From: Paragordius varius
Taxonomy: Eukaryota; Nematomorpha
Reading direction: 5' to 3'
DNA: 64,000 bases
Assembly (NCBI GenBank): GCA_964247055.1
Contig: OZ176051.1
Coordinates: 13,454,001-13,518,000 of the forward strand
Part shown: in pieces, positions 1 to 11,659 of the stretch
Layout: each line of letters opens with the position of its first letter
Position numbering within the stretch: the first letter of the stretch is position 1
Position numbers and translations under genes: made by a program
Notes under the pieces: model-generated
Seen by the model: only the letters and a program-made list of their open reading frames with translations
Told to the model about the DNA's origin: nothing
Database searches by the model: none

Positions 1-282
1 AATTAAATTGAATAAAATAATTTAAACCCAATTTTTCATCCAGAGAAAGGTTAATAAATTTAATCTCTAAAAATAAAACATTTAAGTATTAATGAGGTCA
101 ACTTCGGTTACCCTAAGCTATCATATTGGATTCTAATGGCCTAGAAAAAATACGATTTCAAGTTAAGTTTTTTGTGCTTCAAAAAGATTTAATAATATCT
201 CCATAGGCCCAAATACAGCTCCAGTGTCAGTAATTAAACGGAAAAAATGAATAACTTTAAATATCAGCTATTTTTCAGCCAA
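1..282. other. AT-rich non-coding flank
   Basis: I see no coding region, RNA gene or clear repeat end here. The stretch runs up to the first foldback repeat. Confidence 0.4.
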
Positions 283-535
283 TAGCTACACTTTTTCAAC
301 CAAACGCAACATTTTTTCAAGCAAAAACAACATTTTTAAGAAATCGCAACATTTTTTCAGTTGGTACGGTTGAAAAAATGTTGCGTTTGCTTGAAAAACT
401 GTTGTCTTTGCTTAGAAGAATTGTTGTCTTAGCCTGATTAAATGTTGTCTTTAGGAAAACAATGCGTTTGCTTTAAAATTGTTGCGTTTGAAAGATGTTG
501 CTTTTGACTGAAAAATGGTATACTTACGTGCCACA
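283..535. repeat. Foldback repeat, CGCAACATTTTTTCA family
   Basis: Two arms of short repeated units face each other. The left arm (about 283-359) carries copies of a unit like AACGCAACATTTTTTCAAGC, and the right arm (371-520) carries its complement. At the centre is a perfect 15-bp stem, 345-359 against 371-385, with an 11-nt loop. The right edge ends in AAATGGTATA, the same terminal motif seen on other foldback elements in this window. The left edge is a degenerate match. No coding capacity is visible. It is probably a non-autonomous foldback DNA transposon. Confidence 0.7.
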
Positions 536-785
536 GGGGCCACAAGAGGCCCCAAAACTTATATTTTGGGCCTAAGATTTTACAAGTAAGATTTAATGTT
601 AGTATATATTAGCGGTATTGGGGATCACAACAAGGATTTAGCCATTTAATTTAATGTAATACTTAATGAAACAATTTATGTGTTTAAAAAATATACTGGC
701 CCGCAAATATTTTAAAGTGGTTTGAAAATTATTATTGTTGAGTACTATATACATTATATATCAGCAGGTTATTCATCATGTAATA

Positions 786-2900
786 CAGGGGTGTGCAACA
801 GGGTACTCGCGAGCCACTAGTGGCTCATTTAAAATTTTGAGTGGCTCTTTGAAAATTTAAAAAAAAAAAATTTTAAAAAAAATAATTTCTAATTTTTTTT
901 TAAAAATTTTATATGTAAACTATGCATTTTTATTTTGACATTTAAATAATTTTTAGAAACTTTTAACAAAATTCTTATTATAAATATCTATCATGGCATT
1001 CATAATCATTTATAAAACACATTTTTTCCTGCATACTATTTCCAACTTCAAGATGATAACTTTCACGTTAAATTATAACATTAAACTACTTTCAAAAATA
1101 GTTTAAAATAATTTATTTATTTAGCTTTCATACTAATACTGGGAATTATAATATGGGTCCATTGAAATATTGAAATACTTGCAAAAAATAGGTATTTAAA
1201 ATAATTTATTTAGCTTTCATATTAATACTGGGAATTATAATTAAGGTCCATTGAAAAATTAAATTACTTGCAAAAAATAGGTATCTAAAATAATTTATCA
1301 AATTTTCAACAAAGCGGAGTGCCTTATTTGCAAATTTACGACAAACGGGTTTCGCGAATATAATTTAAAAAGACATGCCAATACCCTGCATTTGGATTTT
1401 ATTAATATGACTACAGAAATGAAAATGATAAAATTAGAATCTTTAAAAAATATTAATAATCTCCAACCAACTATTTTCACGCAACCTTATCCAATAGTAA
1501 AGGTAAGTTATATTGTTGCCAATTTACTCGCCAAAAAAATGAAACCTTATTCTGATGGTGAGTTTGTAAAAGAATGCGTCTGGAAATTATAAAATGTGTT
1601 TTGCCTAATAAAGTTGAATTAATATTCTTTATTCGAGGGATAGATGAATTTTTTAATATAACAGAAGATATGTTAGGCTTACTTCCGATGAAAAAAACAA
1701 CTAAGGGAGATGGTATGTTTCATGCAATTTAAAAATGTATTGACAATAAATTAAATATGAGGGCGCTATCTTGTTTGAACAGATGGTGCCTTAGCTATGA
1801 TGGGAAAAAACAAGGGAACCGTGAAATTTATATAAGATGGATTCCGATGGTATTAATATTGACCATATATATATAATGCATTGCATGATTCACCGTGAAA
1901 ATCTCTGCGCACATGCTCTGACAATGGACACCGTTGTTATTAAAGTAGTTAATTTTATAAAATCTCATGCTTTTAAGCATAGGCGGCTTAAGGAGTTATT
2001 AAAAAAATTCATTCAGAATATGGATTATATTTTTTCAAATGTAAGGTGGCTTAGTCGAAAATGTCTAAAAAGATTTTATTATTTATTAAAAGAAATAAAT
2101 ATTTTTCTATTGCAGAATCATTATTTGGTAGAGGAATTAACCAATGAAGATTGGTTGTCAGATTTATGCTATTCCGTAGATATTAGCAAAAAACTAAATC
2201 AATTAAATGAATCCTTGCAAAAGCAAGATTTAATTGTTGATGCGAATAACCATATTAAACCGTTTCGTAAAAAATTGACGTTATTTGATTACCATTTAAG
2301 AAAAAATAATGCTGAACATATTCCAGAATCGAATAGCTTTAAAGCTAGTATAACTAACGATTTTTCAAAATATGAAGCATAACATATTATCAAAAGCTTT
2401 TAATAATCGATACGGGGATATGATAAAATCTGAAAAATAATTTGATTTATTTGTCCATTCTACGTTGAAGCTATCAACGCTATTAATTTACAAATGGAAT
2501 TGCTAGATTTGCAATCCAATAATGAATTAAAATTATTATTTGGGCAAACAAATAAAATTGAATTTTATAAAAAGTATATAACGTTTGATAAATTTCCTAA
2601 TTTACGAATATTGCACAAAGATTAATTTGTGCTTTTGGGTCCACTTATCTTTGTGAAAGTTTTTTTTTCTAAAATGAAATACACAAAATCTCTTTCACGT
2701 TTTTTATTAACTGATGAAAACTTGGAGAATGAATTGAGATGTGCTGTATCAAATATTGATATAGATCTGATAAAATAAGCAAAAAATTACAAAACAAATA
2801 CCCCATTAAAAATTTAATTATGCAATGAAAAATATTTATTTTATTTTTATTAGATAAAAAAAGGTTACATTTTGGCGATAAATTCGCCACAGTCCACTCT
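786..2900 (+). mobile_element. Decayed hAT transposon (ZBED5/GTF2IRD2-like)
   Basis: The left end at 786 reads CAGGGGTGTGCAAC, a typical hAT terminal sequence. It is followed by a subterminal palindrome, GAGCCACTAGTGGCTC. A decayed transposase with a BED zinc finger follows (1293-2778). I could not find a matching right inverted end or an 8-bp target duplication, so the right boundary is approximate and the end may be lost or diverged. This is an old plain DNA transposon. Confidence 0.75.
1293..2778 (+). pseudogene. hAT transposase pseudogene with BED zinc finger
   Basis: This is a relic of a hAT transposase close to the vertebrate domesticated ZBED5 and GTF2IRD2 proteins. The BED finger (about 1311-1400) shows C-x2-C (ECLICKF) and a distal H-x4-H (KRHANTLH). 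A segment at 1392-1592 contains YIVANLLAKKMKPYSDGE, matching the family's conserved linker. DGALAMMGKNKGTVKFI at about 1782-1833 is the RNase H-like catalytic core region. 1837-2382 encodes HCMIHRENLC and NVRWLSRKCLKRF, conserved in the family. 2481-2778 encodes the hATC dimerisation region (NELRCAVSNIDIDLI). These pieces are in more than one frame with stops between them and there is no start before the finger, so it cannot make an active enzyme. Confidence 0.85.
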
Positions 2901-3961
2901 AGTCATACTATCGAATCGCAATAAGTTTACTTTATCCATGTATTTTTATCTTTTTTTACACATTGATTAAACAATTAATACAATATGCATTTATTAAAGT
3001 TTTTCAAACTTATTGGCACGTATCTTATTTAATATTATAGAGTTTTTTAATTATTGAGCCTGGTAATAATTTTAAGATTGATGAAACCATTCGCCCTTAA
3101 AACCTTTCCATTATTTTACCACACTAATTATTTCGTTTGGAGTCCAGTTGCAAATATAATGGGTAGATGTTTATACAATATAACATATTATTTTAATTGA
3201 TTATCAACATTACATTCGAAATAAATTTATGATGAAATAAATTCTTTACATAAGTTAATAGTGAAGTAACCTTTAGCTTTTAATAAACGAAGATTTGAAA
3301 TTTTACAAGATTAATATTTAATTATTAAGTTTAATAAATTTTCGAGAATACGAAATTGATATATTTAGCATATATTTATATGCCATGATCATAAACGATA
3401 GCACAGCTTTAATATAAATGTATCCTCTTTTGTATCCACCCAATGAATAGGTTAATTAGCCAAAATCTATCAAATTAACTTTTTATATCATTAACAAAGG
3501 TTTGAATCACATATAAAACCTATATTTACATAAATAGTTTCCGTAATAATTTTATTCATATTAAATCTGTCAAGTGTGCCCTACACCCCACTTGCAAAAT
3601 CTTTAAGTTTTACCTGATCATATTATTTTATATAACCTCCTAATCAAGTTTTCTTGCTTGACTAAAGTAGTCTAATGTTAATTTTTTTTATTACATGAAA
3701 GCAAGCCATGACTTGAAAAACTTGCAAGTCAAGTCAAAAAAATTTTATCACCCCACCCATTGTCATCTATTGCATTTAAGTTTATTTAACCTAATGTGCG
3801 ATAAGAATGCGATTTATTGATTTTGGCTAATAACAGAAAATTAAAATAACTTTTTTCAGTATTTTAACCGCATATATAATTTCAATTTTTATAGGATTTT
3901 ACATTTATTTTTTGCTGCTCAACTAATATAAATTAAAGAATTATAATGGGTGGCATTGTGT
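2901..3961. other. Non-coding AT-rich stretch
   Basis: No coding similarity is visible. A small imperfect inverted repeat built on CAAGTCAAGTC and CTTGCTTGAC lies at about 3640-3750 and may be a degraded short transposon. The missing right end of the hAT element could lie in the first few hundred bases. Confidence 0.35.
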
Positions 3962-4731
3962 GTGTGTATTGGTACAGTCGAGGTCGACTTTTTGCCATGC
4001 AAATAAAACTTCTCCATAAATTGAGGTTTTTATTTTAATGTTGAATTCTGCCAGGGTTGCATAGGTTCTTGTTGAATATTGTCCATCCACCTTATCCTAG
4101 GCCCCTTTTACGTGTACCACTAACTTTTCCCAACATCAAGGGTATTTCCAGTGAATTTGATCTCATAATGTGGTCAAAGTCGGATAGTTTGGTGCCGATA
4201 GACATTTCAAGCAATGACATATCGGATTGATTTTCAAAATTGCATTGTTAGTGACTTTATCCGTCCATTTTATTTGTAAGAGTTTTCTCCACATCAAGAG
4301 TTCAGAGTTTATTATCCGTATGTCGGATTTTTTTAAAGTCCAATCTACTGCAGGGGAAAGTTGGAAAAACAATCGCATTTGAAAATCGAATTTCGTTTTA
4401 AAGCTGACATCATGGGATGCCCAAATTTTGTTATAATTATTTGGGACCGTTTTGGCCATAGCTATCCTCCGTTTTATCTCAGGAAACAATTATCATAATG
4501 TATTAAGCTCAGATATGTATCTTTTGACTTTCATAGAATTCCCGTTAAGCGTTTGAAACGTTCAGTTAATTTGTATTATCTTTGTTTTTGATAGATTAAT
4601 CTTTAGCCCACATTTTTGACATTCATCTACAAAATATTGTAATATGAGTCAATGAGTTTGGATTGTCTGCGAAGATAACCGTATCGTCGGCATAGTGAAT
4701 AGAAGGTGGCATTGAGCAAGCAATTATATAA
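3962..4731 (-). mobile_element. Non-LTR retrotransposon fragment, RT and C-terminus
   Basis: On the minus strand, 4731 down to 4500 encodes SIHYADDTVIFADN, the catalytic YADD box of a LINE reverse transcriptase. 4489 down to 4163 continues with EIKRRIAMAKT, YNKIWASHDVSFKTK and a W-rich segment. This is the thumb and C-terminal region of RTE-like elements. 4160 down to 4060 has the terminal G-K-V-S-G-T-R-K-R-G type motif. Frameshifts separate the pieces and the 5' two-thirds is absent, as in typical 5'-truncated LINE copies. The same family contributes the better preserved copies at 28.7 and 33.6 kb. The 3' boundary is approximate. Confidence 0.75.
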
Positions 4732-5479
4732 TTTTAAAAGAAATTAACATAATATTAATAATGATCTTATCCTTATCTGGTGATTTAAAGCAAATATTTT
4801 AAGGTAGGGTACATGAATGTTATGAACAGGCTGAGGTTAAGAAAGCAGCGCTTGTAGATAAAGTGAAGAGATATAAATAAGGATATGAAACAGTTGGTTA
4901 GATTTAAATATTGATAAAACTAAAGTTGATTATTAAAGGTCACCACTAATAAAGGAATGATTTATTATGTATTATTTAGAATAATAACTTTTAAATATTT
5001 ATTTTTTTGAAATAAAATTAAAACTTTTTAAAATCCGACGCCCCTCAACTATGGCGCCCGATGCACCAGCCTTCCTTTCCCCTCCTAGTTACGCCACTGT
5101 AAATTATGTATACAATCGTAATAAAATTTTTATAGGAACAATTTTTAAAGGTATGTTTGTCTTTTGAAAAAATATTTGTCTTTAATTATGTTTTGCCAGT
5201 ATAAGTATAGTTATATTATCTTACTTTAGTTTCAGTGGCGTGTCGCACATTAATAATGGTTTAAATATCATTGATGGCAATCTAAATAAGCCAATAGTTC
5301 ATATCGGCAGTAAATTTTGGCACATAGTTCAAATTCTATTATCAAAATATTTAAGTTTGACATCATTATTTAAATATCAAATATTTTTAAATTAAAATAT
5401 AATCTTAAATTATTTTTTAAAAGGGGAGGTTAATATAGTTTTAAACATAATTTTAATAGAAATATTCATAAGGAAATTC
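4732..5479. other. Non-coding stretch between LINE fragments
   Basis: No coding region or repeat end could be recognised. The GC-richer patch at 5030-5095 (GCGCCCGATGCACCAGCC) has no partner elsewhere in the window that I can see. Confidence 0.3.
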
Positions 5480-5800
5480 TTTTGAGTTTTTACAAGGTTA
5501 TATTATGACTAAATTGTCGAATGATTTAAGGAATGAAAATATTTAGGAGCCAATTTAGCAGTAGATGGTTGTTTAACGCATGATATAAATTACAGATTTT
5601 GAAATAGTTGGGCAAATTATAAAAAGATCGCAAATGTTTTGTGCGATAAAAATATTGACCTGGGTAGGATTTACAGTGCTGTTGCACAGCCAACAATGAT
5701 GTACAACTCTCAATATTTTTGCTTCTTCGTTTATTTTTAATTACCAACAACAATTTATTATGTATAGGTATGAGATATTGAAAGGCTGAGCAAAACAACT
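5480..5800 (+). mobile_element. Non-LTR retrotransposon fragment, second family
   Basis: The plus strand encodes KYLGANLAVDGCLTHDINYR at about 5536-5600. Then comes WANYKKIANVLCDKNIDLG and YSAVAQPTMMYNSQ up to about 5720. These match the conserved K-YLG, W-KK-VLCD and RPAMLY blocks downstream of the RT domain in a widespread LINE family, different from the RTE-like copies nearby. Stops and frame changes are present. A tail fragment at 7730-7880 has the same family's C-terminal pattern and may be the distal part of the same insertion, split by a later foldback element. Confidence 0.65.
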
Positions 5801-6104
5801 AAGCTGCAAATTATTTAATGAAAAAATGAATAAAATTATCAGACCAGGTAAATGAAAATTGTGAACAATAGGAGTAATGTTTTCCCTTTTAGCACGAGTT
5901 TTTATCCCTACCATAAAGCGTAAGTCTTTTGTGATATCTTGTTAGTGTTAATTGTTTATAACCTTAAGTTAAATTTTTATTATTTATGGATAATTTATAT
6001 GCTCTTCATTGATGTATTTAATTCAAATATTCTAATTAATTAATTGCCAAGTTTATAGTGAAATTATTATTATTTATTTGGATAATTTATATGTCATGGT
6101 ATTT

Positions 6105-6762
6105 ATTACAAATAAACCATTTGCACTTCAAGAGTATCCTGGAACACTACAAGTTGGTCGTTAAACATTTCAAGTTCTTCCTTGAACACTTCAAGAGTGT
6201 CCTTGAGCACTTTGGTCCTTGAACACTTCAAATTAGTTCTTTAAGTTGGTCCTTGAACACTTCAAGTTGGTTATTTGATTTTTTTGTTTAGTTTTTACTT
6301 TTATCCAAATCGTATATCATTCATCTATTTATCGTTTTTAACCTATTTTTTATTATTTAACATAAATAATCAATATCATCTTTTAATCACTGAGAAACCG
6401 TATATTTTTATTAATATCTTAAAATTATTTTGGATATTTATAAGATTTTCACATGAAATTAAAAAATATATTAGTTTTCTGGGTTATTATTTACAATTTT
6501 AAATTAAAAACATTTAAAAGTTAATAATTTTGTAAAATTGGAAAAAAATTATTTTGAAACGAAAAAGTAGTTTTTGAACAATAATTTTTATTTGAATGAA
6601 TAAATATATAATTAATAAAGAATTTTAGGTTAAAAAATAATAAATTAAAAAATTTGCAAAAATTATGATTATTAAAATTTAAAAATTTTAAGGACCAACT
6701 TGAGGTGTCCAAGGACCAACTTGAAGTGTACAAGGACACTTTTGAAGGGCTATAATTATTAT
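6105..6762. repeat. Foldback repeat, CCTTGAACACTTCAAG family
   Basis: The left arm (6118-6270) holds about six tandem variants of CCTTGAACACTTCAAGTTGG. The right arm (6690-6752) holds the reverse complement, AAGGACCAACTTGAAGTGT. The inner parts of the arms are AT-rich but still roughly complementary. The left outer edge reads AAACCATTTGCACTTCAAG, related to the ATACCATTT ends of other foldback elements here. Similar AT-rich segments (ATAATTTATATG) flank both sides. No protein is encoded. Confidence 0.7.
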
Positions 6763-7729
6763 TATTTATAATTTATATGACATTGTCATTATCCTTGCTA
6801 AAATATTTAAATACACCTGTAACCATAAAAGTCAGTTATAAAATAAACTTAAATTGATCTAATAAATTATATTTTATTTCTATTTTAAACGCTTTCAGTT
6901 AGTATATTTAAATTTTTGTAAATTATTTTTATAGGAGATGAACCGGGATTTTTTGTTTTGAACCACTTTAATTACAGAATGCGGATAAAGGTCTTTAATT
7001 GCAATAAATACATTTATGGAGCCGCGCTTTAACATTTCTATATAATAAATTATATGTTTTATTAGGCAGATACTAACAATGTGACACAAAAAATATATTG
7101 GCGAATACAATTTATACATGATAGGGTGATTGGAGCATGTTATGAATGAATTTGCCCTATTTTCTCGTTAAATAAAACGAGAGTATTAAACATATCCCAA
7201 TCAATGTCTAATATGATAAATGAATAATTTACTATTATATGGTTTGTAATAAATAGTTATTTAAAAATTTTTACTATTAGCCGATCAGGTTTCATAATGT
7301 TCCTACCCCCCCATAAAAATTAACTAAAATTGATTAATATTAATGAAGCCCCTATCCTATTAATTTTTAATTACTTGATAGAGTATTAAATTTTATCCAA
7401 CGTAATTTTTGAATACTATGAACTGAAAAACGTGCGAAATATGAATGAATAAATATTTTCCCAGAATATGAGTAAAAAATTAATGTATTACTTAATCATA
7501 ATAATAATGGTTATGCGAAATGAATTATGCAATTATCATCAAGTAAATAAAACAGATTAATAATATATTTAAAATTTGGCTTTTTATAATTTTTTTTCTA
7601 CTGATATTGTTTACTTTTGGCACTTGTAAGAATTATAATATAGCCAAGGGCGAAAAAACGTTTTTCCTTTATAAATATATCTGGTTTTTAAAAAATAAAC
7701 GGATTAAAATAAATTATGAATTAATTTTG

Positions 7730-7880
7730 TAGGAAACGTGTAAGGCCCAAGTTACGATACTTAGATCAGATTAAAAAATTCCATCATATTCAATTTTTGA
7801 ACTCGCACAGATATCTAACAAGAGAACGCTATAGTCCAAGCTGTCATGCCCCATCCAAAAGGAATATCCATCATCATCAT
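7730..7880 (+). mobile_element. LINE 3' end fragment
   Basis: One frame reads KRVRPKLRYLDQIKKF and then NSHRYLTRERYSPS. This resembles the GRPKLR(W/Y)LDQIK and R-W segments at the extreme C-terminus of the LINE family seen at 5480-5800. A CATCATCATCATTATT tract follows at about 7872 and may be the element's 3' simple-repeat tail. Confidence 0.55.
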
Positions 7881-8195
7881 TATTTTACCAAAACTTTTTG
7901 AACTTATAGCAAACCTTTACACCAAAAGATAAACAGACTTGATTTTTTTAATCGTGGGTTAATAAACAAGGGTGAAACAGAGTTTGTGGCATACAATGTA
8001 GATTCAAAGTATCTAGCTTTATATAGGAGGAATAAGATATTAAACATTAAATTTAAATGTATGCGGTATTGGACTTATGGTACTGTAACAGACGATGTAA
8101 TAATAGAATAAAGTGTAGCTAGTTCATTGAAGTAAATTTAAAACTAAATTTGTATTAAATATTTACATTCATAGAACTTTAAAGCCGACCATAAT
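7881..8195. other. Unassigned stretch with a short open frame
   Basis: A frame open from about 7967 to 8111 encodes roughly 48 residues (begins GLINKGETEFVAYNV, ends TDDVIIE). It has no ATG near its start. I do not recognise it; it may be part of an old element. Confidence 0.25.
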
Positions 8196-9312
8196 ATACC
8201 ATTTACAATTCAAATTCAACCTTGAACAATTCAAATTTACCCTATTTTTAAGATTAAAAAGTAGCTATTTTTATTTATATTGTAAAAGGGAAATTCCTTT
8301 AAAATTAAAATGATAATAAAAAATAAACTAAGTCATGGGCGACGCAAATGCTCGGTATGCCACTGCTTTGCGGTCCGGATTTACAACTCATTCAAAAACC
8401 AGGTTCCGAATTATATATTTATAAATTTGTAAATACTAACGAACAATTTATTTGTTGTCGATTGGATAGATTTATCCAGAAATTTTTTAAAAAAAAATCA
8501 ATTTTATTGTGATTGTGAGGATATTTTTGCGAATTATCGGGCATCACATAATGTCGCTGAAAGCCTATAGGACACTCTTGATCTAATCGAAAAAAACATG
8601 ATTATTAGCTTAAGCTAATTAGTTTAAGCACTTAATTTATGAGGCTGATCAAAGGGTCCACAATACATTAAAGAAAATCGGGGCAATTTCCACAACTTAT
8701 TTTTTTGAATATATTGTGGGAAATCGGGTAACTTTTATAGATAAAACAAATTATAAGACCTATATAATTGATAATAGTGCTGTTACTTTGTTTTTGTAAC
8801 TGGTTGCTTCAGGTTAATCAATATAGGTACTAAAGAAAGCCTTCAATGTATATTGTTTGATAAAAATATTATAAATAAGCTAAAATATAAACAAATTTTA
8901 TTTCTGTAAAAAGGTTTTGCAAATTTAATCCGACATATTTACACTAATGTTAAGTAAATATAAATATTAAGATATTACGTTATTAGATTTTTTAAGTAAA
9001 ACTCTTTGTTAATTTAGCTCATTCGATTATTTATTTTGCATCATAATAATTATAAAATGAAAATAGATAAGGAAATCTTGATATGCTTTTCACCAAATAT
9101 AAAGCAAATGTAAAGAGCAAATAATAAGCTAATAGTTGTTATTTATTATTTAAATGTATAACACCATAATTATCCAATTACTGATAGTATAAGCCGTTAA
9201 AAATTTTTCTTAAAATAAGTTATTTTTATAAAGAACAAACAAAATTGTTATCGTATATTTACAAACATTCAGATTTTGAGGCAAGGCCAAACTAACTTTC
9301 TAAAAAAACAAT

Positions 9313-9346
9313 TAAGCCATCAAATTTGCCGTTTTCGTATAAATAG
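9313..9346 (+). promoter_or_regulatory. Cofilin promoter: conserved box and TATA box
   Basis: TATAAATAG lies at 9338-9346, 78 bases before the ATG. Just upstream is TAAGCCATCAAA, then CCGTTTT. The same order (TAAGCCATYAAA, CCGTT, TATAAATAG) is found upstream of the minus-strand copies at 28 and 47.8 kb and of the divergent paralogue at 40.55 kb. Conservation across paralogues two-thirds identical in protein supports real promoter function. Confidence 0.7.
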
Positions 9347-9374
9347 GAGTGCTTAACGTATGTTAATTTAATTT

Positions 9375-9401
9375 ATTTTTTTTCTCTTTCTCTCTTTCTA
9401 G
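9375..9401 (+). promoter_or_regulatory. Pyrimidine tract ending in TAG, possible splice acceptor or 5' UTR tract
   Basis: A long T/C tract ends in TTTCTAG, 22 bases before the ATG. It is preserved in the inverted copy (28060-28088) but absent from the 40-kb paralogue. GTATGT at 9358 could be a donor for a 44-base intron. However, it lies only 12 bases past the TATA box, upstream of the expected start of transcription. A spliced-leader acceptor or a pyrimidine-rich leader fits equally well. Confidence 0.4.
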
Positions 9402-9423
9402 CCACCTATCTATTATTATTGCT

Positions 9424-9834
9424 ATGGCCACAATCGATCCCAATTGCGGAGTTGTGTACCGAGAATTTTCAACAAGCCTCCTCTATAAATATGTCATCTT
9501 TGGGATAACACAAAACAAGATTGTAGTTATGAAAAAAGCGGCTCAAACAGCCAAATACGAAGATTTTTTACAAGATTTGAATGCTCTCAGTAAGGATTGT
9601 AGATATGCCGTTATGAATTTCGATTATGTTGATCCTAATACTAAACAAGCTAGTCGGAAAATAGTTTACTTTCTGTGGAGTCCAGACGCTGCTGACGTCC
9701 GCACAAAAATCGCGTATACTTCAAGTAATGATGCTCTTAAAAAATCTTTTACTGGAATATTTTTACATATTCAAGCCAGTTCGATAAATGACGTTCAATA
9801 TAAAACGGTATTGGATCAAATATTAAAGAAATGA
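9424..9834 (+). CDS. ADF/cofilin family actin-depolymerising protein
   Basis: This 136-residue protein is a single ADF-homology domain. Family members bind actin monomers and filaments, sever filaments and speed subunit loss in the cytoplasm. Diagnostic features are DCRYAVMNFDYV (58-69), the core KIVYFLWSPDAADVR (79-93) with the conserved Trp85, and the actin-binding helix with Arg93, Lys95 and SSNDALKKSF (100-109). The last segment is INDVQYKTVLDQILKK. Length fits the short cofilins of protists and fungi; the lysine-rich insertion of many animal cofilins before the core is absent. The usual N-terminal phospho-serine position (Ser3) is Thr3. The gene has no intron in its coding part; AATAAA lies at 9958-9963. 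It differs from the inverted copy at 27627 at one residue (Asn53 against Thr53). The frame is intact in a region of decayed repeats, which implies selection or recent origin. Confidence 0.93.
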   Translation: MATIDPNCGVVYREFSTSLLYKYVIFGITQNKIVVMKKAAQTAKYEDFLQDLNALSKDCRYAVMNFDYVDPNTKQASRKIVYFLWSPDAADVRTKIAYTSSNDALKKSFTGIFLHIQASSINDVQYKTVLDQILKK

Positions 9835-9963
9835 AAAGAAATATCTGGTTATTACTTAGTCCCTTCAATATAAATAGTTCACCTACCTTCATATCCAACG
9901 CAATTTATTTATTATTGTAAATATATATTATATGCGTATTTTGTTCAGTTGTAAATCAATAAA

Positions 9964-11061
9964 TCAATTTGTTAAATTTATAGATACATTGAAAATTGTA
10001 CACACAAAACGTAAAAAAGTAGACCTAAATTGATTGTATCGATAATTCATATGCAAATAGGATTCATTAAAGGAGTAAAATATTTGTACTTAAATGGAAT
10101 TATCAATAATAAGAAAAAATATTTTTTAAATAAATTTTAATTTATTTATGTAGAAATTCTTGAAAAACAAATTTATTTATAAAAGAACCATTTTAAGATG
10201 TTGTTACTTATAACTTAGCGTAAAAATAACGAAATAAAAGAATTCTCTAATTAACTATCATTACAATAAAAAATGATAGAGACATATTTTTAAAACTTCA
10301 CATTTTGGGTTAATGTGTTGATTGTTAATATACACTCTCTCATATGATTAATGTTTGTGATAAAATAATGTAAAAAACAGCCTAAAAATATAATTGTTTT
10401 GAGAAAAAATATTTGTTTTTAATTTTTACATTTTGTTTGTATAATTTTAATTATTCCTGTTAGGTGATTTTATAGCGTTGAATGCGTATACGATAATATA
10501 AATTGTTCAGATATTAATTTATCACAAAATCAAATAGTTTTTCTAAAGTGCTACATTTAAAAAATTTTTAAAAGGCATTAAACAAGCACTCGCTTTAAAA
10601 TTATTCGAAAATCTGATGGTGGAACGCTTCTGCAGTTATCTGCCTCCTATTATAACTCTGTTAAAAATATCTATGGGCACATCATGTTTATTAAATGATT
10701 TACCATCACCTCAAATTTATTTTTAAATACAAATTTGCCCTTAACAAACACCCTAAAAATAGATTATCTTAAAATAACCCTAATTATGAAATATTTTTTT
10801 ATGACATAGTTCGATATTTTTCTATATTACGAAACTTATAAAAAAAAGAGTAAAAATAATTTTAAAGATTCAAACCCAATTATAATCCGACCGAGAAAAA
10901 ACACATATTATATATATCCATATCATTTTTATTTTAATATATAATTTCAATATTTAAGTATGGTTATATTTGTAAAAAATAACAAAATTAATTTGAAATT
11001 TTTTTGACACTAAGTAACAAATTTATCTCAGAATAACTTGGAAAAGTATATAACATCTAAA
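9964..11061. other. Non-coding part of the inverted duplication
   Basis: I see no gene here. The stretch is shared, in inverted orientation, with 26400-27500 and 46130-47230. It contains AAACAAATATTTTTT-type AT-rich tracts only. Confidence 0.5.
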
Positions 11062-11312
11062 CCAAGAGTGTCCGAAACAAATGGCTTGGCGGGCCGCATT
11101 TTCATATCGAACGAGGGTCTGCATTCGCATATTTTAAGAACTCTCTTAAGTTCTGTAAAAACTATTTATTATAACTATTATGCTAGTTCATCGCCGAAAT
11201 TCAAAAAACATAATCGGAAAATTTGTTTAAATATTTTATTTAACATTGTATTTAAGATATCTCACGGGTCGCCGAGGTATTTTGCATGCCGCATGTGTAT
11301 TGGACCCCCGTA
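11062..11312. mobile_element. Short non-autonomous hAT-like element
   Basis: The left edge reads AGAGTGTCCGAAACAAATGG and continues into GGCGGGCCGCATTTT. The right edge, read in reverse, is GGGGGTCCAATACACATGCG. Both match the GTCC...GGGCCGCA pattern at the ends of many hAT elements. The inverted duplicate at 26.34 kb keeps only the first ~55 bases and then jumps to sequence equal to 13303 onward. The flanking 8-mers (ATCTAAAC and GTTTAAAC) are only a partial match, so the target duplication is uncertain. Confidence 0.5.
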
Positions 11313-11659
11313 ACAAGTTTAAACAATTTGGAGAAATGGTAAATCTCTTTTTATGTACTTATTTTATAGGCTTTTAATATTAACATCAAAAGTAGGGTTA
11401 ATGCAGGTTTCGTATTTTATTTATCATAAAATATTTTACTTAAGATAACATTTTTGGATCTTTCTGACTTGGTTCATAAAAATTAATTATAAGGCTTATT
11501 TATGTAGAGTAATGTTTAGAAATAAAAAGTTTAATTTTACTGCGTCCGAAATCGGTAGGTATAATGAACAAATATCCTTATGTAATCAGTATCATAATGC
11601 TGTTGCGAGGATTTAAGAAAGTTATTCACCCTTTTGTGGCAAGTGCTCTATAGAAAATA

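Noticed and set aside
11038-11313. 91-codon open frame
   Set aside because: It coincides with a short hAT-like element (GGGCCGCA ends) and is not protein-like.
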